Assembly: GCF_005047635.1 (NCBI RefSeq)
Contig: NZ_SUKC01000016.1
Location: forward strand, 37,109-101,108
Length of the DNA stretch: 64,000 nucleotides
Source: Arthrobacter sp. CAU 1506
GTDB lineage: Bacteria > Actinomycetota > Actinomycetes > Actinomycetales > Micrococcaceae
Direction: 5' to 3'
In this document: in pieces, positions 16,925 through 26,015 of the stretch
Layout: the number at the start of each line of letters is the position of its first letter
Numbering within the stretch: the stretch's first letter is position 1
The notes under the pieces: generated by a model
Told to the model about the DNA's origin: nothing
The model's database searches: none
What the model saw: the letters and a program-made list of their open reading frames with translations, nothing else
Position numbers and translations under genes: made by a program

Positions 16925-16984
16925 CGTGGGCAGCCGGGGCCAGGCCGGCTGACGCCGGCAGCAGGAGCCAGGCCGGCTGACGCC
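16901..16984 (+). repeat. 28-bp tandem repeat, three copies, first spans the stop codon
   Basis: Copies at 16901-16928, 16929-16956 and 16957-16984. Each begins GGCAGC and contains GCCGGCTGA. The first copy encodes the last residues (GSRSQAG) and stop of the upstream gene. Copies differ at only a few positions. Confidence 0.9.
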
Positions 16985-16996
16985 GGCAACGGAGCG

Positions 16997-17051
16997 AACG
17001 AACGGGCCCTCCCCACACTGAGAAGTACAGCGTGGGGAGGGCCCGTTCGTT
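16997..17051. terminator. Bidirectional terminator between convergent genes
   Basis: A perfect 20-bp stem (16997-17016 with 17032-17051) around a 15-nt loop. It lies 73 bp after the FAD/NAD(P) gene and 10 bp after the end of the minus-strand nucleotidase/nuclease gene. The flanking T run is poor. Confidence 0.8.
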
Positions 17052-17061
17052 GACGTGCTGG

Positions 17062-20000
17062 CTAGCGCTTACCGCCGCCGTTGCCGCGGTCCTTGTCCAT
17101 GTCCAGGCCCACGATGATCGGATCGTGGTCACTGGCCCGGTAGGGATCCGGAGCGTAGAAATTGGTGGCGTTGTAGTTGTACCGGCTGTATTCCAGCGCG
17201 ATCGATTCCACCGAGTTGATGTTCCAGATGTCGGCGCCCTTGACCTTCGCGTCCGCTGCGGGCGAGGCGAAGATGTAATCCAACGAGCCAACCATGCCGC
17301 CGAAGCTGTAGCTGTGCTCGCCGGTCTTGGCGCCCTGGTCCACGTACCCGGCCTCGGTGAGGACCTTGATCGGGTCCTCCTGCGCGTAGGAGTTGAAGTC
17401 ACCGGTCAGCAGCACCTTGCCGGTCCGGAACTTCTCCTGCATCTGCTCCGCGAAGCCCACCAGCGAATGCGCCTGTGCGGTGCGGGCTGCATTCCAGGCG
17501 CCCTGACCGTGGTCGGCGTTCTCACCGGAGCTCGGGCCGGAGCCCTTGGACTTGAAGTGGTTGGCGATCACCACGAAGGTATCCGACGGGCCGTTCTTGG
17601 CCTTGAACGCCTGGGCCAGCGGCTTGCGCGCGTTGGCGAAGGCTTCGGTGTCGTTGTGGATCACCGACTCCTGGACCGTCTTCACCTCGTCCTTCTTGTA
17701 GATGAAGGCCGTGCGGATGAAGTCTTCGTCCCCCAAGGCCGGCAGTTCCTCCGGTGACCGGACGTAGTCCCAGCCGCCGTGCTGCGGCCCCTTGCCGGAA
17801 TGCTTGCCGTTGTGGCGGGTGTCGCCCAGATCCGCGTTCAGTGCCTTGGTCAGTGCGGCCAGGGCAGCGTCGCGGTCCTTGCCGAACTGGGCGGAGTTCT
17901 CAATCTCCTCCAGCGCCACGATGTCCGCATCCAGCGCGTTGATGGCCGCCACAATCTTGGCCTGCTGGCGTTCCAGGTTCTCCGCGTCCCAGGCGCCGCG
18001 GGCATCGCAGTTGCGGGCCGTGATCGGATTGCCATCGCGGTCGGTGAACGCACCGCACCCCGCCACCTGGTCACCGGTGGTGCTGAAGTAGTTCAGCACG
18101 TTGAACGAGGCCAGCTTGACCCCGTCCACCTGTTCCGGAGCGTCGGTGCGGGTGTTCTGGAACGACGCCGGCTGGACGCTTTCCGCGTTGTCCACCGTCA
18201 GGTGGCCCAGCGGCTGGAATCGCCAGAGATCGAACCGGTAGTCCAGCACCACGTTGGTGTCGAACGTGGCCGGGGCGCCTACCCGCACCGGATCTTCGGT
18301 GGACAGGTAGGGCAGCGGGATGTCCTTGTTGGCATCCGCGCCCAGGTAGTTGACGCTCGAGCCGTCGTCCAGCGTGACGGCCAAAGCGGCGTTCTTCTCC
18401 GTTTCGGCCCAGAACTTGTCCGAGCCGTAGGCGCCGACGGCGGTGGGCTGCACCAGCGCCGAGTCCCCGGCGGCAAGGCCGATCTCGCCGTACTGGTTCA
18501 GGGAGAAGTTGTCGGTGACGGTGAAGCCGCCCTGCGGGCTGAGCAGCATGCCCTCGAACTTCTCGCGCTCCGTCTCCGTGGCCGGCCAGCCGATGCTTGC
18601 CGCCTTCGGTGCCTCCGCGGCTTCCGTCAGGACGGTCAGGCCTTCGGCGCCGACGGTGATCTCGGTCAGGCCGTGGAACTCGCTGACCTTGCCGATGACT
18701 TCCACGAAGTCGCCGGTTTCCACGTCACCGACGGTCTCGGGGGAGTAGACGAACACGGCGTCTGAGGCGGTCCGGTCGGTGGTGTTGGTGTCGCCGCCGG
18801 TGCCTTCGGTCTGCAGGTAGTAGCCGTCGAAACCGCCGGTGGCGTAGGCCGCGGTCACCACGCCGCGGGTTGTCACGGTCTTGCCGGCCAGCGGGCTTTC
18901 CGTGCCGGTGCCCTGGATTTCAGCGATCGTCGCTGCTTCCGGCTCGGGATCACCGCCGCCGTTGTCCTCGCCGGAACCCTGCGGGGAGATGTCTGCGCTG
19001 AGGCTGAAGTCCGCCGCGTTGTTGTTGGTGTCGGTCCCGTCGGTGCGGTTCATCGACCGGACATCCGTGTTGCCCCTCGGCGACTGGGCCGCTTCGGTCT
19101 CGAACGTGTTCGAGGTGCCGTAGCCCAGCAGGTCCACAACATTGCTGCGGTCGATTACCGAACCGGTGCCCAGATCGGCCACCGCGCCGGCCTGGTTGGC
19201 CAGCAGCAGGGTGCCGTTGGTTCCGGACGGCGTCAAGGTGGTCACCAGATCCGGTTCCGGCAGCTTTTCGCCGCTGCCGCCGTTGGAGTTTGCCTGCACC
19301 AGGTAGTAGCCGCCGGCCTCGATGCTGCCGGACAGTGCTGCCACACCGGTGGGGTTTCCGGTCCCGCCTGCCGAGCGGTACTGCAGCGACCAGCCGTCCA
19401 GGCTGACCTCCGCGTCGGTGGGGTTGTACAGCTCGATGAACTTGTTCTGGAAGGCGGCTCCGGCGCTGCCGCCGGAGAGGTAGGCCTCGTTGATCACCAC
19501 ATGGTCGCCGCCGCTGCTGCCACCGGACTCGATGGCGGACGGCAGCCGGAGGGTGGTCCCGGACGGGGTTGCCTTGAGCTCGAAGTAACCGCCGTTCAGC
19601 GCGGCAGGCGCGGTGAACTCGATGGAGGCACCGCCGTCGGCCACCGGGAAGGTGCCCAGTTCCGTGCTGGTGCCGGCCGCGTCAACGTAGGCGAGCGCCA
19701 CTTCGGTGTTGACGGGGGCGCCCAGCGAGGTCAGATCCAGCTTGGCGACCTTTACGCTGACCTGCTGGCCCGGGCTCACTGATTCCGGCGTCCCGGCCAC
19801 CTGCACGGTGCGGCGGGCGAAGTCCGGGGAGAGCGGGCTGTTGTCCCGGATGTAGGCGATCCACGCGTCGCGGTCCACCAGGCCAGAGTCCCGGGTGTCC
19901 GCGCCCTCGGTGAAGACATGGAAGTTGTCGCCGCCCTGGGCCAGGAAGCTGAAGGTGCCCACCCGGTAGCCGCGCTCCGGATCCAGCGGTTCGCCGTTGA

Positions 20001-21474
20001 CCTGGACACCGGTGATGCGCTCGCCTTCGGGCAGCGCCGGGTCGTAGGTGTAGTTGACGTTCTTGCTGAGGCCCAGCTGCAGGTAGGCACGGCTGGGCAC
20101 CTCACCGGCGGCGGTGCGCTGCCATTGCTGCTCCAGCATGGTCTTGACCTGGGCGCCGGTCAGCGTGGTGGTCCACAGGTTGTTCAGGAAGGGCAGTACT
20201 CCGTTGGCCTCGGCGTAGGTGATCGTGCCGTCGGGTGCGTAGTAGAGCTCGTTGCGCAGCCCGCCGGGGTTCACTACACCGATCTCTGCGCCGCCGCGGT
20301 CGGCGGAGGCGAGGGAAGCCAGCAGCGAGTCGGCCACCAGGTTGCCCAGCGTCGACTCAGAGCCGCGGTCGTCGCGGTCCGGCTCTGTATCCGCGTCCGG
20401 ACCGTCGGGCAGGAAAGCGGTGGTGATGTCGCCGGTCACCGAGCCGACCTGCTGGGCGCCGACTTCCTCGGCGTTTTCCAGTGCGGCCTGGACGATCGAG
20501 GACACTTCGGCCACCCGCGGATAAGCGGATACCAGCTCGCCGTCGGCGGTGCCGGTGCGGGGCACAACGGCGGCGGTGTGCGCCAGCACCTCGTCGGTCG
20601 CGGCGTCGTAGCTCAGCTGCACCTGGCCGATGTTCGCACCGTAGGAACCGGTCTGCACCACGGGCCGCGTTTTGCCGTCCGCACCCGGAACCGGGGCGTC
20701 GAAGCTGTAGGCCTGGTGCGTGTGGCCGTTGAAAATGACGTCCACGTCCGGGCCGGTCTCGTTCACGATTCGGCTGAACACCGCGCTCGCAGCCACCGCG
20801 CCGGCCAGATCCGTGTTCGTGTTCGCGCCTTCGTGGTAGGAAGCCATGATGACGTCGGCTTCGTCGCCGGTGCCGTCGGTCAGCTCGGCCGCCACCCGGT
20901 TGACGGCGTCCACCGGGTCGCCGAACTCCACGTCGGCGATCCCGCCCGGGGACACCAGCGAGGCGGTCTCCTCGGTGACCACGCCGACCACGCCGACGGT
21001 CACACCGTTGACCGGGACCAGTTCGTACTCGGGCAGGGCCGGTTCGGTGGTGCCGGCCCGGTACACATTGGCGCCCAGCTGGGGGTACTTGGATGCGGGG
21101 GCCACACGGTCCGTCAGGTCCTCGAAACCGCGGTCGAACTCGTGGTTGCCCACCGCCGTCGTCGCCAGTTCGAGGGCGTTGAGCACATCGATGGTCGGCT
21201 GGTCCTGCAGGGTGGAAGACGCGAAGACCGAGGCCCCGATGTTGTCCCCGGCGGAGGTGAACACTGTTCCCTCCGGGTTCTGCGCCCGAAGCTGTTCCAC
21301 GGTGCCGGCGAACTTGACCGTGTTCGCGTCGATCCGTCCGTGGAAGTCGTTGATGCTCAGCAGGTTGAGTTCGACCGGATCGGCCGCATGCGCGGGTAAC
21401 GCCGCGAATGGCGCCGCTACCAGGCCTGCCGTCAGGACCGCAGCCAGCGCGGTCTTCGGTGATGAAGTAGCCAT
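17062..21474 (-). CDS. Secreted 5'-nucleotidase fused to ExeM/NucH-type nuclease
   Basis: A 1,470-residue exported enzyme that would cut extracellular nucleic acid and strip phosphate from the nucleotides. The signal peptide covers 1-30 (cut after PAHA). A UshA-type metallophosphatase follows, with NDFHGR (42-47), SAGDN (74-78) and GNHEFDRG (109-116), then a 5'-nucleotidase C domain to about 560. A lamin-tail domain (INEAYLSGGS...FIELYNPT) lies near 655-760, an OB-like segment (IAEIQGTGTESPLAGKTV) near 850, and an endonuclease/exonuclease/phosphatase domain from about 1110 with ALEEIEN, NHFKSKGSG, GDFNS and SDHDPI. There is no LPxTG or C-terminal membrane anchor, so release is likely. A possible PHO box lies upstream. 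Confidence 0.92.
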   Translation of the reverse strand: MATSSPKTALAAVLTAGLVAAPFAALPAHAADPVELNLLSINDFHGRIDANTVKFAGTVEQLRAQNPEGTVFTSAGDNIGASVFASSTLQDQPTIDVLNALELATTAVGNHEFDRGFEDLTDRVAPASKYPQLGANVYRAGTTEPALPEYELVPVNGVTVGVVGVVTEETASLVSPGGIADVEFGDPVDAVNRVAAELTDGTGDEADVIMASYHEGANTNTDLAGAVAASAVFSRIVNETGPDVDVIFNGHTHQAYSFDAPVPGADGKTRPVVQTGSYGANIGQVQLSYDAATDEVLAHTAAVVPRTGTADGELVSAYPRVAEVSSIVQAALENAEEVGAQQVGSVTGDITTAFLPDGPDADTEPDRDDRGSESTLGNLVADSLLASLASADRGGAEIGVVNPGGLRNELYYAPDGTITYAEANGVLPFLNNLWTTTLTGAQVKTMLEQQWQRTAAGEVPSRAYLQLGLSKNVNYTYDPALPEGERITGVQVNGEPLDPERGYRVGTFSFLAQGGDNFHVFTEGADTRDSGLVDRDAWIAYIRDNSPLSPDFARRTVQVAGTPESVSPGQQVSVKVAKLDLTSLGAPVNTEVALAYVDAAGTSTELGTFPVADGGASIEFTAPAALNGGYFELKATPSGTTLRLPSAIESGGSSGGDHVVINEAYLSGGSAGAAFQNKFIELYNPTDAEVSLDGWSLQYRSAGGTGNPTGVAALSGSIEAGGYYLVQANSNGGSGEKLPEPDLVTTLTPSGTNGTLLLANQAGAVADLGTGSVIDRSNVVDLLGYGTSNTFETEAAQSPRGNTDVRSMNRTDGTDTNNNAADFSLSADISPQGSGEDNGGGDPEPEAATIAEIQGTGTESPLAGKTVTTRGVVTAAYATGGFDGYYLQTEGTGGDTNTTDRTASDAVFVYSPETVGDVETGDFVEVIGKVSEFHGLTEITVGAEGLTVLTEAAEAPKAASIGWPATETEREKFEGMLLSPQGGFTVTDNFSLNQYGEIGLAAGDSALVQPTAVGAYGSDKFWAETEKNAALAVTLDDGSSVNYLGADANKDIPLPYLSTEDPVRVGAPATFDTNVVLDYRFDLWRFQPLGHLTVDNAESVQPASFQNTRTDAPEQVDGVKLASFNVLNYFSTTGDQVAGCGAFTDRDGNPITARNCDARGAWDAENLERQQAKIVAAINALDADIVALEEIENSAQFGKDRDAALAALTKALNADLGDTRHNGKHSGKGPQHGGWDYVRSPEELPALGDEDFIRTAFIYKKDEVKTVQESVIHNDTEAFANARKPLAQAFKAKNGPSDTFVVIANHFKSKGSGPSSGENADHGQGAWNAARTAQAHSLVGFAEQMQEKFRTGKVLLTGDFNSYAQEDPIKVLTEAGYVDQGAKTGEHSYSFGGMVGSLDYIFASPAADAKVKGADIWNINSVESIALEYSRYNYNATNFYAPDPYRASDHDPIIVGLDMDKDRGNGGGKR

Positions 21475-21576
21475 TTGGCCCTATCTCTCAAGGTGGAAGT
21501 GATGATCCGCGCACCCAGGGAACGGCTGCGGCACGGCTGCACGGTGCAAGCACCGCTCCCCAGTTCAGCTGGCTGG

Positions 21577-21594
21577 GATGAACGGGAGGTTACC
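21577..21594 (-). promoter_or_regulatory. Weak PHO-box candidate upstream of the nucleotidase/nuclease
   Basis: On the minus strand, GGTAACC and GTTCATC start 11 nt apart. They match the GTTCACC repeat of actinobacterial PhoP boxes at 5/7 and 6/7 positions. They sit about 105 bp before the start codon. Less convincing than the site at 40130. Confidence 0.35.
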
Positions 21595-21709
21595 CGAGGG
21601 CCAGATGTAGCGGAATACTTCTATGAAAGAACAGCTTCAAATAGGGTGAAACGTTCGCCAAGGCTTGACAGAAAGGGCCGAGCCCGTTGCTCGGGGTGCC
21701 CGACTCGGC

Positions 21710-22210
21710 TTAGCGGCGGCTGTCCTTCAGCGTGCCGGTGGTTGGGGCATCCTTGGCACCCACCAGGCAGAGCAGTTCCCGGTCCTGCTCGCCGCTCCAG
21801 CTTTCCTCGGTGGGGTTCAGGTGGATCAGTTCCAGCTCGGAGTCGTCGTAGGGGACGCCGGCGAAAGCCTTGAACTCGGCCACGCAGAACTCTTCGGCCT
21901 TGGCCGCCACTTCCTCGTCGCCGGGATAGTCTCCGTCCGGCAGGTTGCTGGCCGCGAACGCCTCCAGTTCGTGGGGCTGATCGCACGGCACGAACTCCAC
22001 CTCGGTGAGGCGCTCGGCACGCGGGTTGTTCAAGCAGTCACCCACTTTGATGGCGTAGGCGCCGGCGGAAGCGGCTTCGGTCACGGCTCCGGATTCATCC
22101 CGCGGCGGTTCCTGCGGGCCGCCCAACCCGCAACCGCTCAGCGCTGCCAAGAGGACGACGACGGCGGACGCCATGAGTGGGCGGCGGACAGGTGCGGGCT
22201 GGCTGGGCAC
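21710..22210 (-). CDS. Septum-formation-family lipoprotein
   Basis: 166 residues with a lipoprotein signal (ASAVVVLLAALSGC, lipid-modified Cys near 27) and a Septum_form-type domain (VGDCLNNP...VEFVPCDQPHELEAFA). The domain's paired cysteines probably form disulfides outside the membrane. This domain is widespread in actinobacteria and was named from a link to septation; its molecular role is not established. The GTG start at 22210 has GAGGAG about six bases upstream. It is transcribed in the same direction as, and upstream of, the nucleotidase/nuclease gene, but a 235-bp gap argues for separate promoters. Confidence 0.85.
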   Translation of the reverse strand: MPSQPAPVRRPLMASAVVVLLAALSGCGLGGPQEPPRDESGAVTEAASAGAYAIKVGDCLNNPRAERLTEVEFVPCDQPHELEAFAASNLPDGDYPGDEEVAAKAEEFCVAEFKAFAGVPYDDSELELIHLNPTEESWSGEQDRELLCLVGAKDAPTTGTLKDSRR

Positions 22211-22302
22211 GGGTTCTCCTCGGGGCTTTGATGCAACGGCTCCTAGCCGAGGTTATACCGGCGGCGCGAGGGAGGCAGAATGCTTCACTCCGGCCGGACC
22301 CC

Positions 22303-22384
22303 CGGTGCCACCTTCTCGCCCCGGCGCCACCGCCTTCTCGCCCCGGTGCCACCTTCTCGCCCCGGCGCTACCGCCTTCTCGCCG
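22303..22384. repeat. Two 41-bp tandem units built of TTCTCGCCCCGG words
   Basis: Units at 22303-22343 and 22344-22384 each contain two sub-repeats ending in TTCTCGCC. Degenerate copies continue to about 22412. The stretch lies in the 255-bp gap upstream of the septum-family gene and downstream of tRNA-Ser(UGA). No gene is seen here. Confidence 0.8.
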
Positions 22385-22419
22385 TTGGCACCGCCTTCGA
22401 CCGCCTTCTCCCGTGGAAA

Positions 22420-22461
22420 AGCAGCAGGTGCCCGGGCCGGACGGCCAGGACACCTGCTGCT
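22420..22461 (-). terminator. Terminator downstream of tRNA-Ser(UGA)
   Basis: An 11-bp stem (22420-22430 with 22451-22461). On the minus strand it is followed by a short T run, 4 bases beyond the tRNA 3' end. Confidence 0.8.
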
Positions 22462-22465
22462 GAAG

Positions 22466-22553
22466 CGGAAGGTATGGGATTTGAACCCATGAGACGGGGT
22501 TACCGCCTACTGGTTTTCAAGACCAGCTCCTTCGGCCGCTCGGACAACCTTCC
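22466..22553 (-). tRNA. tRNA-Ser (anticodon UGA)
   Basis: 88 nt on the minus strand. The acceptor pairs GGAAGGT with ACCTTCC, with a G discriminator. The anticodon arm CTGGT-CTTGAAA-ACCAG gives TGA (codon UCA). The long class II variable arm and GGTTCAAATCC T arm fit serine. CCA is not encoded. Confidence 0.96.
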
Positions 22554-22643
22554 TCACCTTGTAGTCTGACACGGAGGGGTGTACCCGGGCAAAGCGCGTA
22601 CGCTCAGGGTTTCCGTGTCCGGAGCAGGCGAAGGGAGGCCGGC

Positions 22644-23624
22644 ATGAAAGCGGTTTTTTACGAGGGAGCAGGCGGGCCCGAGGTCTTGAGGCTGCGGGAG
22701 GCAGAAGCCCCGCAGCCGGCGGAGGGCGAAGTAGTCATCGATGTGGCAGCGGCCGGGGTGAACCGCGCCGATGTCCAGCAGCGCCTTGGCGTCTACCCGC
22801 CGCCGCCCGGCGCATCCGAGATTCCTGGCCTGGAGGTGTCCGGCCGCGTGTCCGCGGTCGGCGCCGGAGTCACCGCGCTGCGGGTCGGCGACGAGGTGTG
22901 CGCCCTGCTGGCCGGGGGAGGGTACGCCGAACAGGTGGCGGTCCCTGCCGGCCAGGTGCTGCCGGTGCCCCGCGGCGTGGACCTGGTGACGGCGGCGGCG
23001 CTGCCGGAAGTGGCCGCGACGGTTTTCTCCAATCTGTTTATGACCGCCGGCGTGCAGGCCGGTGAAACCGTCCTGATCCACGGCGGGGCCGGCGGCATCG
23101 GCACCATGGCCGTCCAGTTGGTCGATGCGTTCGGAGCCGTCCCGGCGGTGACGGCGGGCAGTCAGGAAAAGCTCGACGTCGCACGGGGCCTGGGCGCCGA
23201 GGTGCTGATCAACTACCGCGAGGAAGACTTCGTGGAACGGATCAAAGAGGCTACCGGCGGCCGCGGCGCGGACGTCATCCTGGATGTAGTGGGTGCCAAG
23301 TACCTGCAGCGGAACGTGGATGCCCTCGCCACGTCCGGCCGCCTGGTCGTGATCGGCCTGCAGGGCGGAGCCAAAGCGGAACTGAATCTGGGCCAGTTGA
23401 TGGCCAAACGAGGCGCGGTCATCGGAACCACGCTGCGGGCCCGCCCAACGGAGGAAAAAGCCGCCATCATGCGTGCGGTTGCCGAGCATGTGTGGCCGCT
23501 GGTGGTCTCCGGGGACGTCACGCCGCAGGTGCACCGCACCTTTGCCCTGGCGGACGCTGCCGCGGCCCACGAGTACTTCGATTCGGGCGCCCACACCGGC
23601 AAGATCCTGCTCACCACCGGCTGA
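22644..23624 (+). CDS. NAD(P)H quinone oxidoreductase, PIG3 family
   Basis: A zinc-free medium-chain reductase of 326 residues that reduces quinones or enones with NADPH. The N-terminal GroES-like domain carries the PIG3 signature AAGVNRADVQQRLGVYPPPPGAS. The nucleotide-binding motif is HGGAGGIGTMAVQL (about 150-163), and the C-terminus YFDSGAHTGKILLTTG is typical. None of the zinc-ligand cysteines of alcohol dehydrogenases is present. The ATG at 22644 has a clear GGGAGG site upstream. Monocistronic, 81 bp before cstA. Physiological substrate not predictable. Confidence 0.92.
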   Translation: MKAVFYEGAGGPEVLRLREAEAPQPAEGEVVIDVAAAGVNRADVQQRLGVYPPPPGASEIPGLEVSGRVSAVGAGVTALRVGDEVCALLAGGGYAEQVAVPAGQVLPVPRGVDLVTAAALPEVAATVFSNLFMTAGVQAGETVLIHGGAGGIGTMAVQLVDAFGAVPAVTAGSQEKLDVARGLGAEVLINYREEDFVERIKEATGGRGADVILDVVGAKYLQRNVDALATSGRLVVIGLQGGAKAELNLGQLMAKRGAVIGTTLRARPTEEKAAIMRAVAEHVWPLVVSGDVTPQVHRTFALADAAAAHEYFDSGAHTGKILLTTG

Positions 23625-23705
23625 AACGGACCGCTCCGTTCCCTGTAGACGGCGGCGCTGCTACGGTGCATCGTTAATAGCATCGGCGTTCCACGAAGGG
23701 GGAGC

Positions 23706-26015
23706 ATGATGAGTGAGAAACCCACCGGAGCCCTGTCCGGGCAGTCCGGAAAGGACCCGGATTCCGACCTGCTGGTGCAGGATCCGAACCTCCCGCCGGT
23801 GGCCCTGGATCCGGCCGCCGAGGCCGAGCAATACAAGTGGACGCCTACCAAGGTTGTTATTTGGGTCGCCATTGCGCTGCTGGGCGGAGTCAGCTGGAGC
23901 ATGCTCGCCTTTTCGCGCGGTGAAACGATCAACGCGATTTGGTTCGTCTTCGCCGCCGTCTGCACCTATTTCATCGCCTACCGCTTCTATTCCAAGTACA
24001 TCGAGAGCAAACTGACCCGTCCCAACGATCGGCGTGCAACGCCGGCTGAGTACAACGCGGACGGCAAGGATTTTGTTGTCACGGACCGCCGCGTGCTCTA
24101 CGGCCACCACTTCGCCGCCATCGCAGGGGCCGGTCCGCTGGTCGGGCCCATCCTGGCCGCGCAGATGGGGTACCTGCCCGGCACCTTGTGGATCATCGTC
24201 GGTGTGGTCCTGGCCGGCGCAGTGCAGGACTACCTGGTGCTGTTCTTCTCGATGCGCCGCGGCGGCCGCTCCGTGGGCCAGATGGCGCGTGAGGAACTCG
24301 GCGTGGTCGGCGGCACGGCGGCCCTGATCGCCACGCTGGCCATCATGATCATCATCGTGGCGATCCTCGCCCTGGTGGTGGTGAACGCCTTGGGCGAATC
24401 GCCTTGGGGCGTCTTCTCGGTTTCGATGACCATCCCGATCGCCATCTTTATGGGCATCTACCTGCGGTTCCTCCGGCCGGGCAAGGTCAGCGAAGTCTCC
24501 ATCATCGGTTTCGCGCTGCTCATTGCCGCCATCATCGGCGGCGGGGCGATCGCTGAAACCGGATGGGGTGCGGCTATCTTCACGCTGGACCGGACCACCA
24601 TCGCGTGGGGCATCATCATTTACGGCTTCATCGCAGCGGTGCTGCCGGTCTGGCTGTTGCTCGCCCCGCGCGATTATCTCTCCACCTTCATGAAGATCGG
24701 CACCATCCTGATGCTGGCGCTGGCCATTGTGCTGGTCCGGCCGGAGATCAACGTGCCCGCCTTCAGCGAGTTCGCCGGCCGGTCCGATGGGCCAGTCGTC
24801 CCCGGGTCGTTGTTCCCGTTCCTCTTCGTGACCATCGCCTGCGGTGCGATCTCCGGGTTCCACGCGCTGATTGCTTCCGGTACCACGCCCAAGATGCTGC
24901 ACAAGGAACGGCAGACCCGCTTCATTGGCTACGGCGGAATGCTGATGGAGTCCTTTGTGGCCATCATGGCGCTGGTCGCAGCCCTCTCGATCGACCGCGG
25001 CATCTACTTCGCGATGAACTCTTCGGCGGCGGCGACCGGAGGCACGGTGGAAGGCGCAGTGGCCTTCGTCAACAGCCTGGGCCTGGCGAACGTGAACCTG
25101 ACGCCGGACATGCTGACCGAACTGGCCCGCAACGTCGGCGAGCAATCGGTGGTCTCGCGGACCGGTGGTGCGCCCACCCTCGCTGTCGGTCTCTCGCACA
25201 TCATGCATGGGCTGATCGGCGGCGTTTCGATGATGGGCTTCTGGTACCACTTCGCCATCATGTTCGAGGCGTTGTTCATCCTCACCGCGGTTGATGCCGG
25301 AACCCGCGTGGCCCGCTTCATGCTGCAGGACACCATCGGCAATGTCCTGCCGAAGTTCAAGAACATGTCCTGGCGGCCCGGTGTCTGGATCTGCACAGCC
25401 ATCATGGTGGCCGGATGGGGATACATACTCATCCTGGGCGTTACCGATCCCTTGGGCGGCATCAATACGTTCTTCCCGCTCTTCGGCATTGCCAACCAGC
25501 TGCTGGCGGCGATCGCGCTCGCGGTCTGCCTGGCCATCGCGGCCAAGCGCGGGGCGTTCAAGTACCTGTGGATCATCGCCCTGCCGCTGGCCTTCGTCAC
25601 GGTGATCACCGTCTGGGCCTCGATCCTGAAGATCTTCAGCCCCGATGTGAAGGTGGGCTACTGGGCCAACAACATCGCCAACCGCAATGCCCTGGCTGCC
25701 GGCGAGACCAGCCTGGGGAACGCGAATTCGGTGGCTGACATGGAAGCGGTGGTCCGCAACACCGCGGTGCAGGGCACCCTGTCCATTATTTTCGTGATCC
25801 TGACCATCATCGTCATCACCACCGCGCTGTGGGCCACGTACAAGTCCTGGCGGCTGGGCGGGGAACCGTCACACGAGGACCCGGCGGTTGTCTCCTCCAC
25901 ATACGGGCCGGCGAGCCTCTTTGCCACCCGGCAGGAGAAGGAACTGGAGAAACAGTGGAACGCGCTGCCCGTCGCGACCAGACGGCAAGGACGTGGTCAT
26001 GATGTCGAGCATTAA
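23706..26015 (+). CDS. cstA: Carbon starvation protein CstA, pyruvate/peptide transporter
   Basis: An inner-membrane transporter of 769 residues with some 16-18 hydrophobic spans. An Asp/Glu-rich N-terminal tail precedes the first span (VVIWVAIALLGGVSWSML). Family landmarks include GHHFAAIAGAGPLVGPILAAQMG, SGFHALIASGTTPKML and the C-terminal PLGGINTFFPLFGIANQLLAAIAL. In E. coli CstA with YbdD imports pyruvate under carbon limitation. The ATG at 23706 (or 23709) follows GGGGGAG. The stop overlaps the start of ybdD by 17 bases, so the two are coupled. High confidence. Confidence 0.95.
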   Translation: MMSEKPTGALSGQSGKDPDSDLLVQDPNLPPVALDPAAEAEQYKWTPTKVVIWVAIALLGGVSWSMLAFSRGETINAIWFVFAAVCTYFIAYRFYSKYIESKLTRPNDRRATPAEYNADGKDFVVTDRRVLYGHHFAAIAGAGPLVGPILAAQMGYLPGTLWIIVGVVLAGAVQDYLVLFFSMRRGGRSVGQMAREELGVVGGTAALIATLAIMIIIVAILALVVVNALGESPWGVFSVSMTIPIAIFMGIYLRFLRPGKVSEVSIIGFALLIAAIIGGGAIAETGWGAAIFTLDRTTIAWGIIIYGFIAAVLPVWLLLAPRDYLSTFMKIGTILMLALAIVLVRPEINVPAFSEFAGRSDGPVVPGSLFPFLFVTIACGAISGFHALIASGTTPKMLHKERQTRFIGYGGMLMESFVAIMALVAALSIDRGIYFAMNSSAAATGGTVEGAVAFVNSLGLANVNLTPDMLTELARNVGEQSVVSRTGGAPTLAVGLSHIMHGLIGGVSMMGFWYHFAIMFEALFILTAVDAGTRVARFMLQDTIGNVLPKFKNMSWRPGVWICTAIMVAGWGYILILGVTDPLGGINTFFPLFGIANQLLAAIALAVCLAIAAKRGAFKYLWIIALPLAFVTVITVWASILKIFSPDVKVGYWANNIANRNALAAGETSLGNANSVADMEAVVRNTAVQGTLSIIFVILTIIVITTALWATYKSWRLGGEPSHEDPAVVSSTYGPASLFATRQEKELEKQWNALPVATRRQGRGHDVEH

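Noticed and set aside
16901..16984. CRISPR-like array
   Set aside because: The 28-bp units are directly adjacent with no spacers and include a coding end; no cas genes.
22303..22384. CRISPR-like array
   Set aside because: Contiguous nested repeats without unique spacers.
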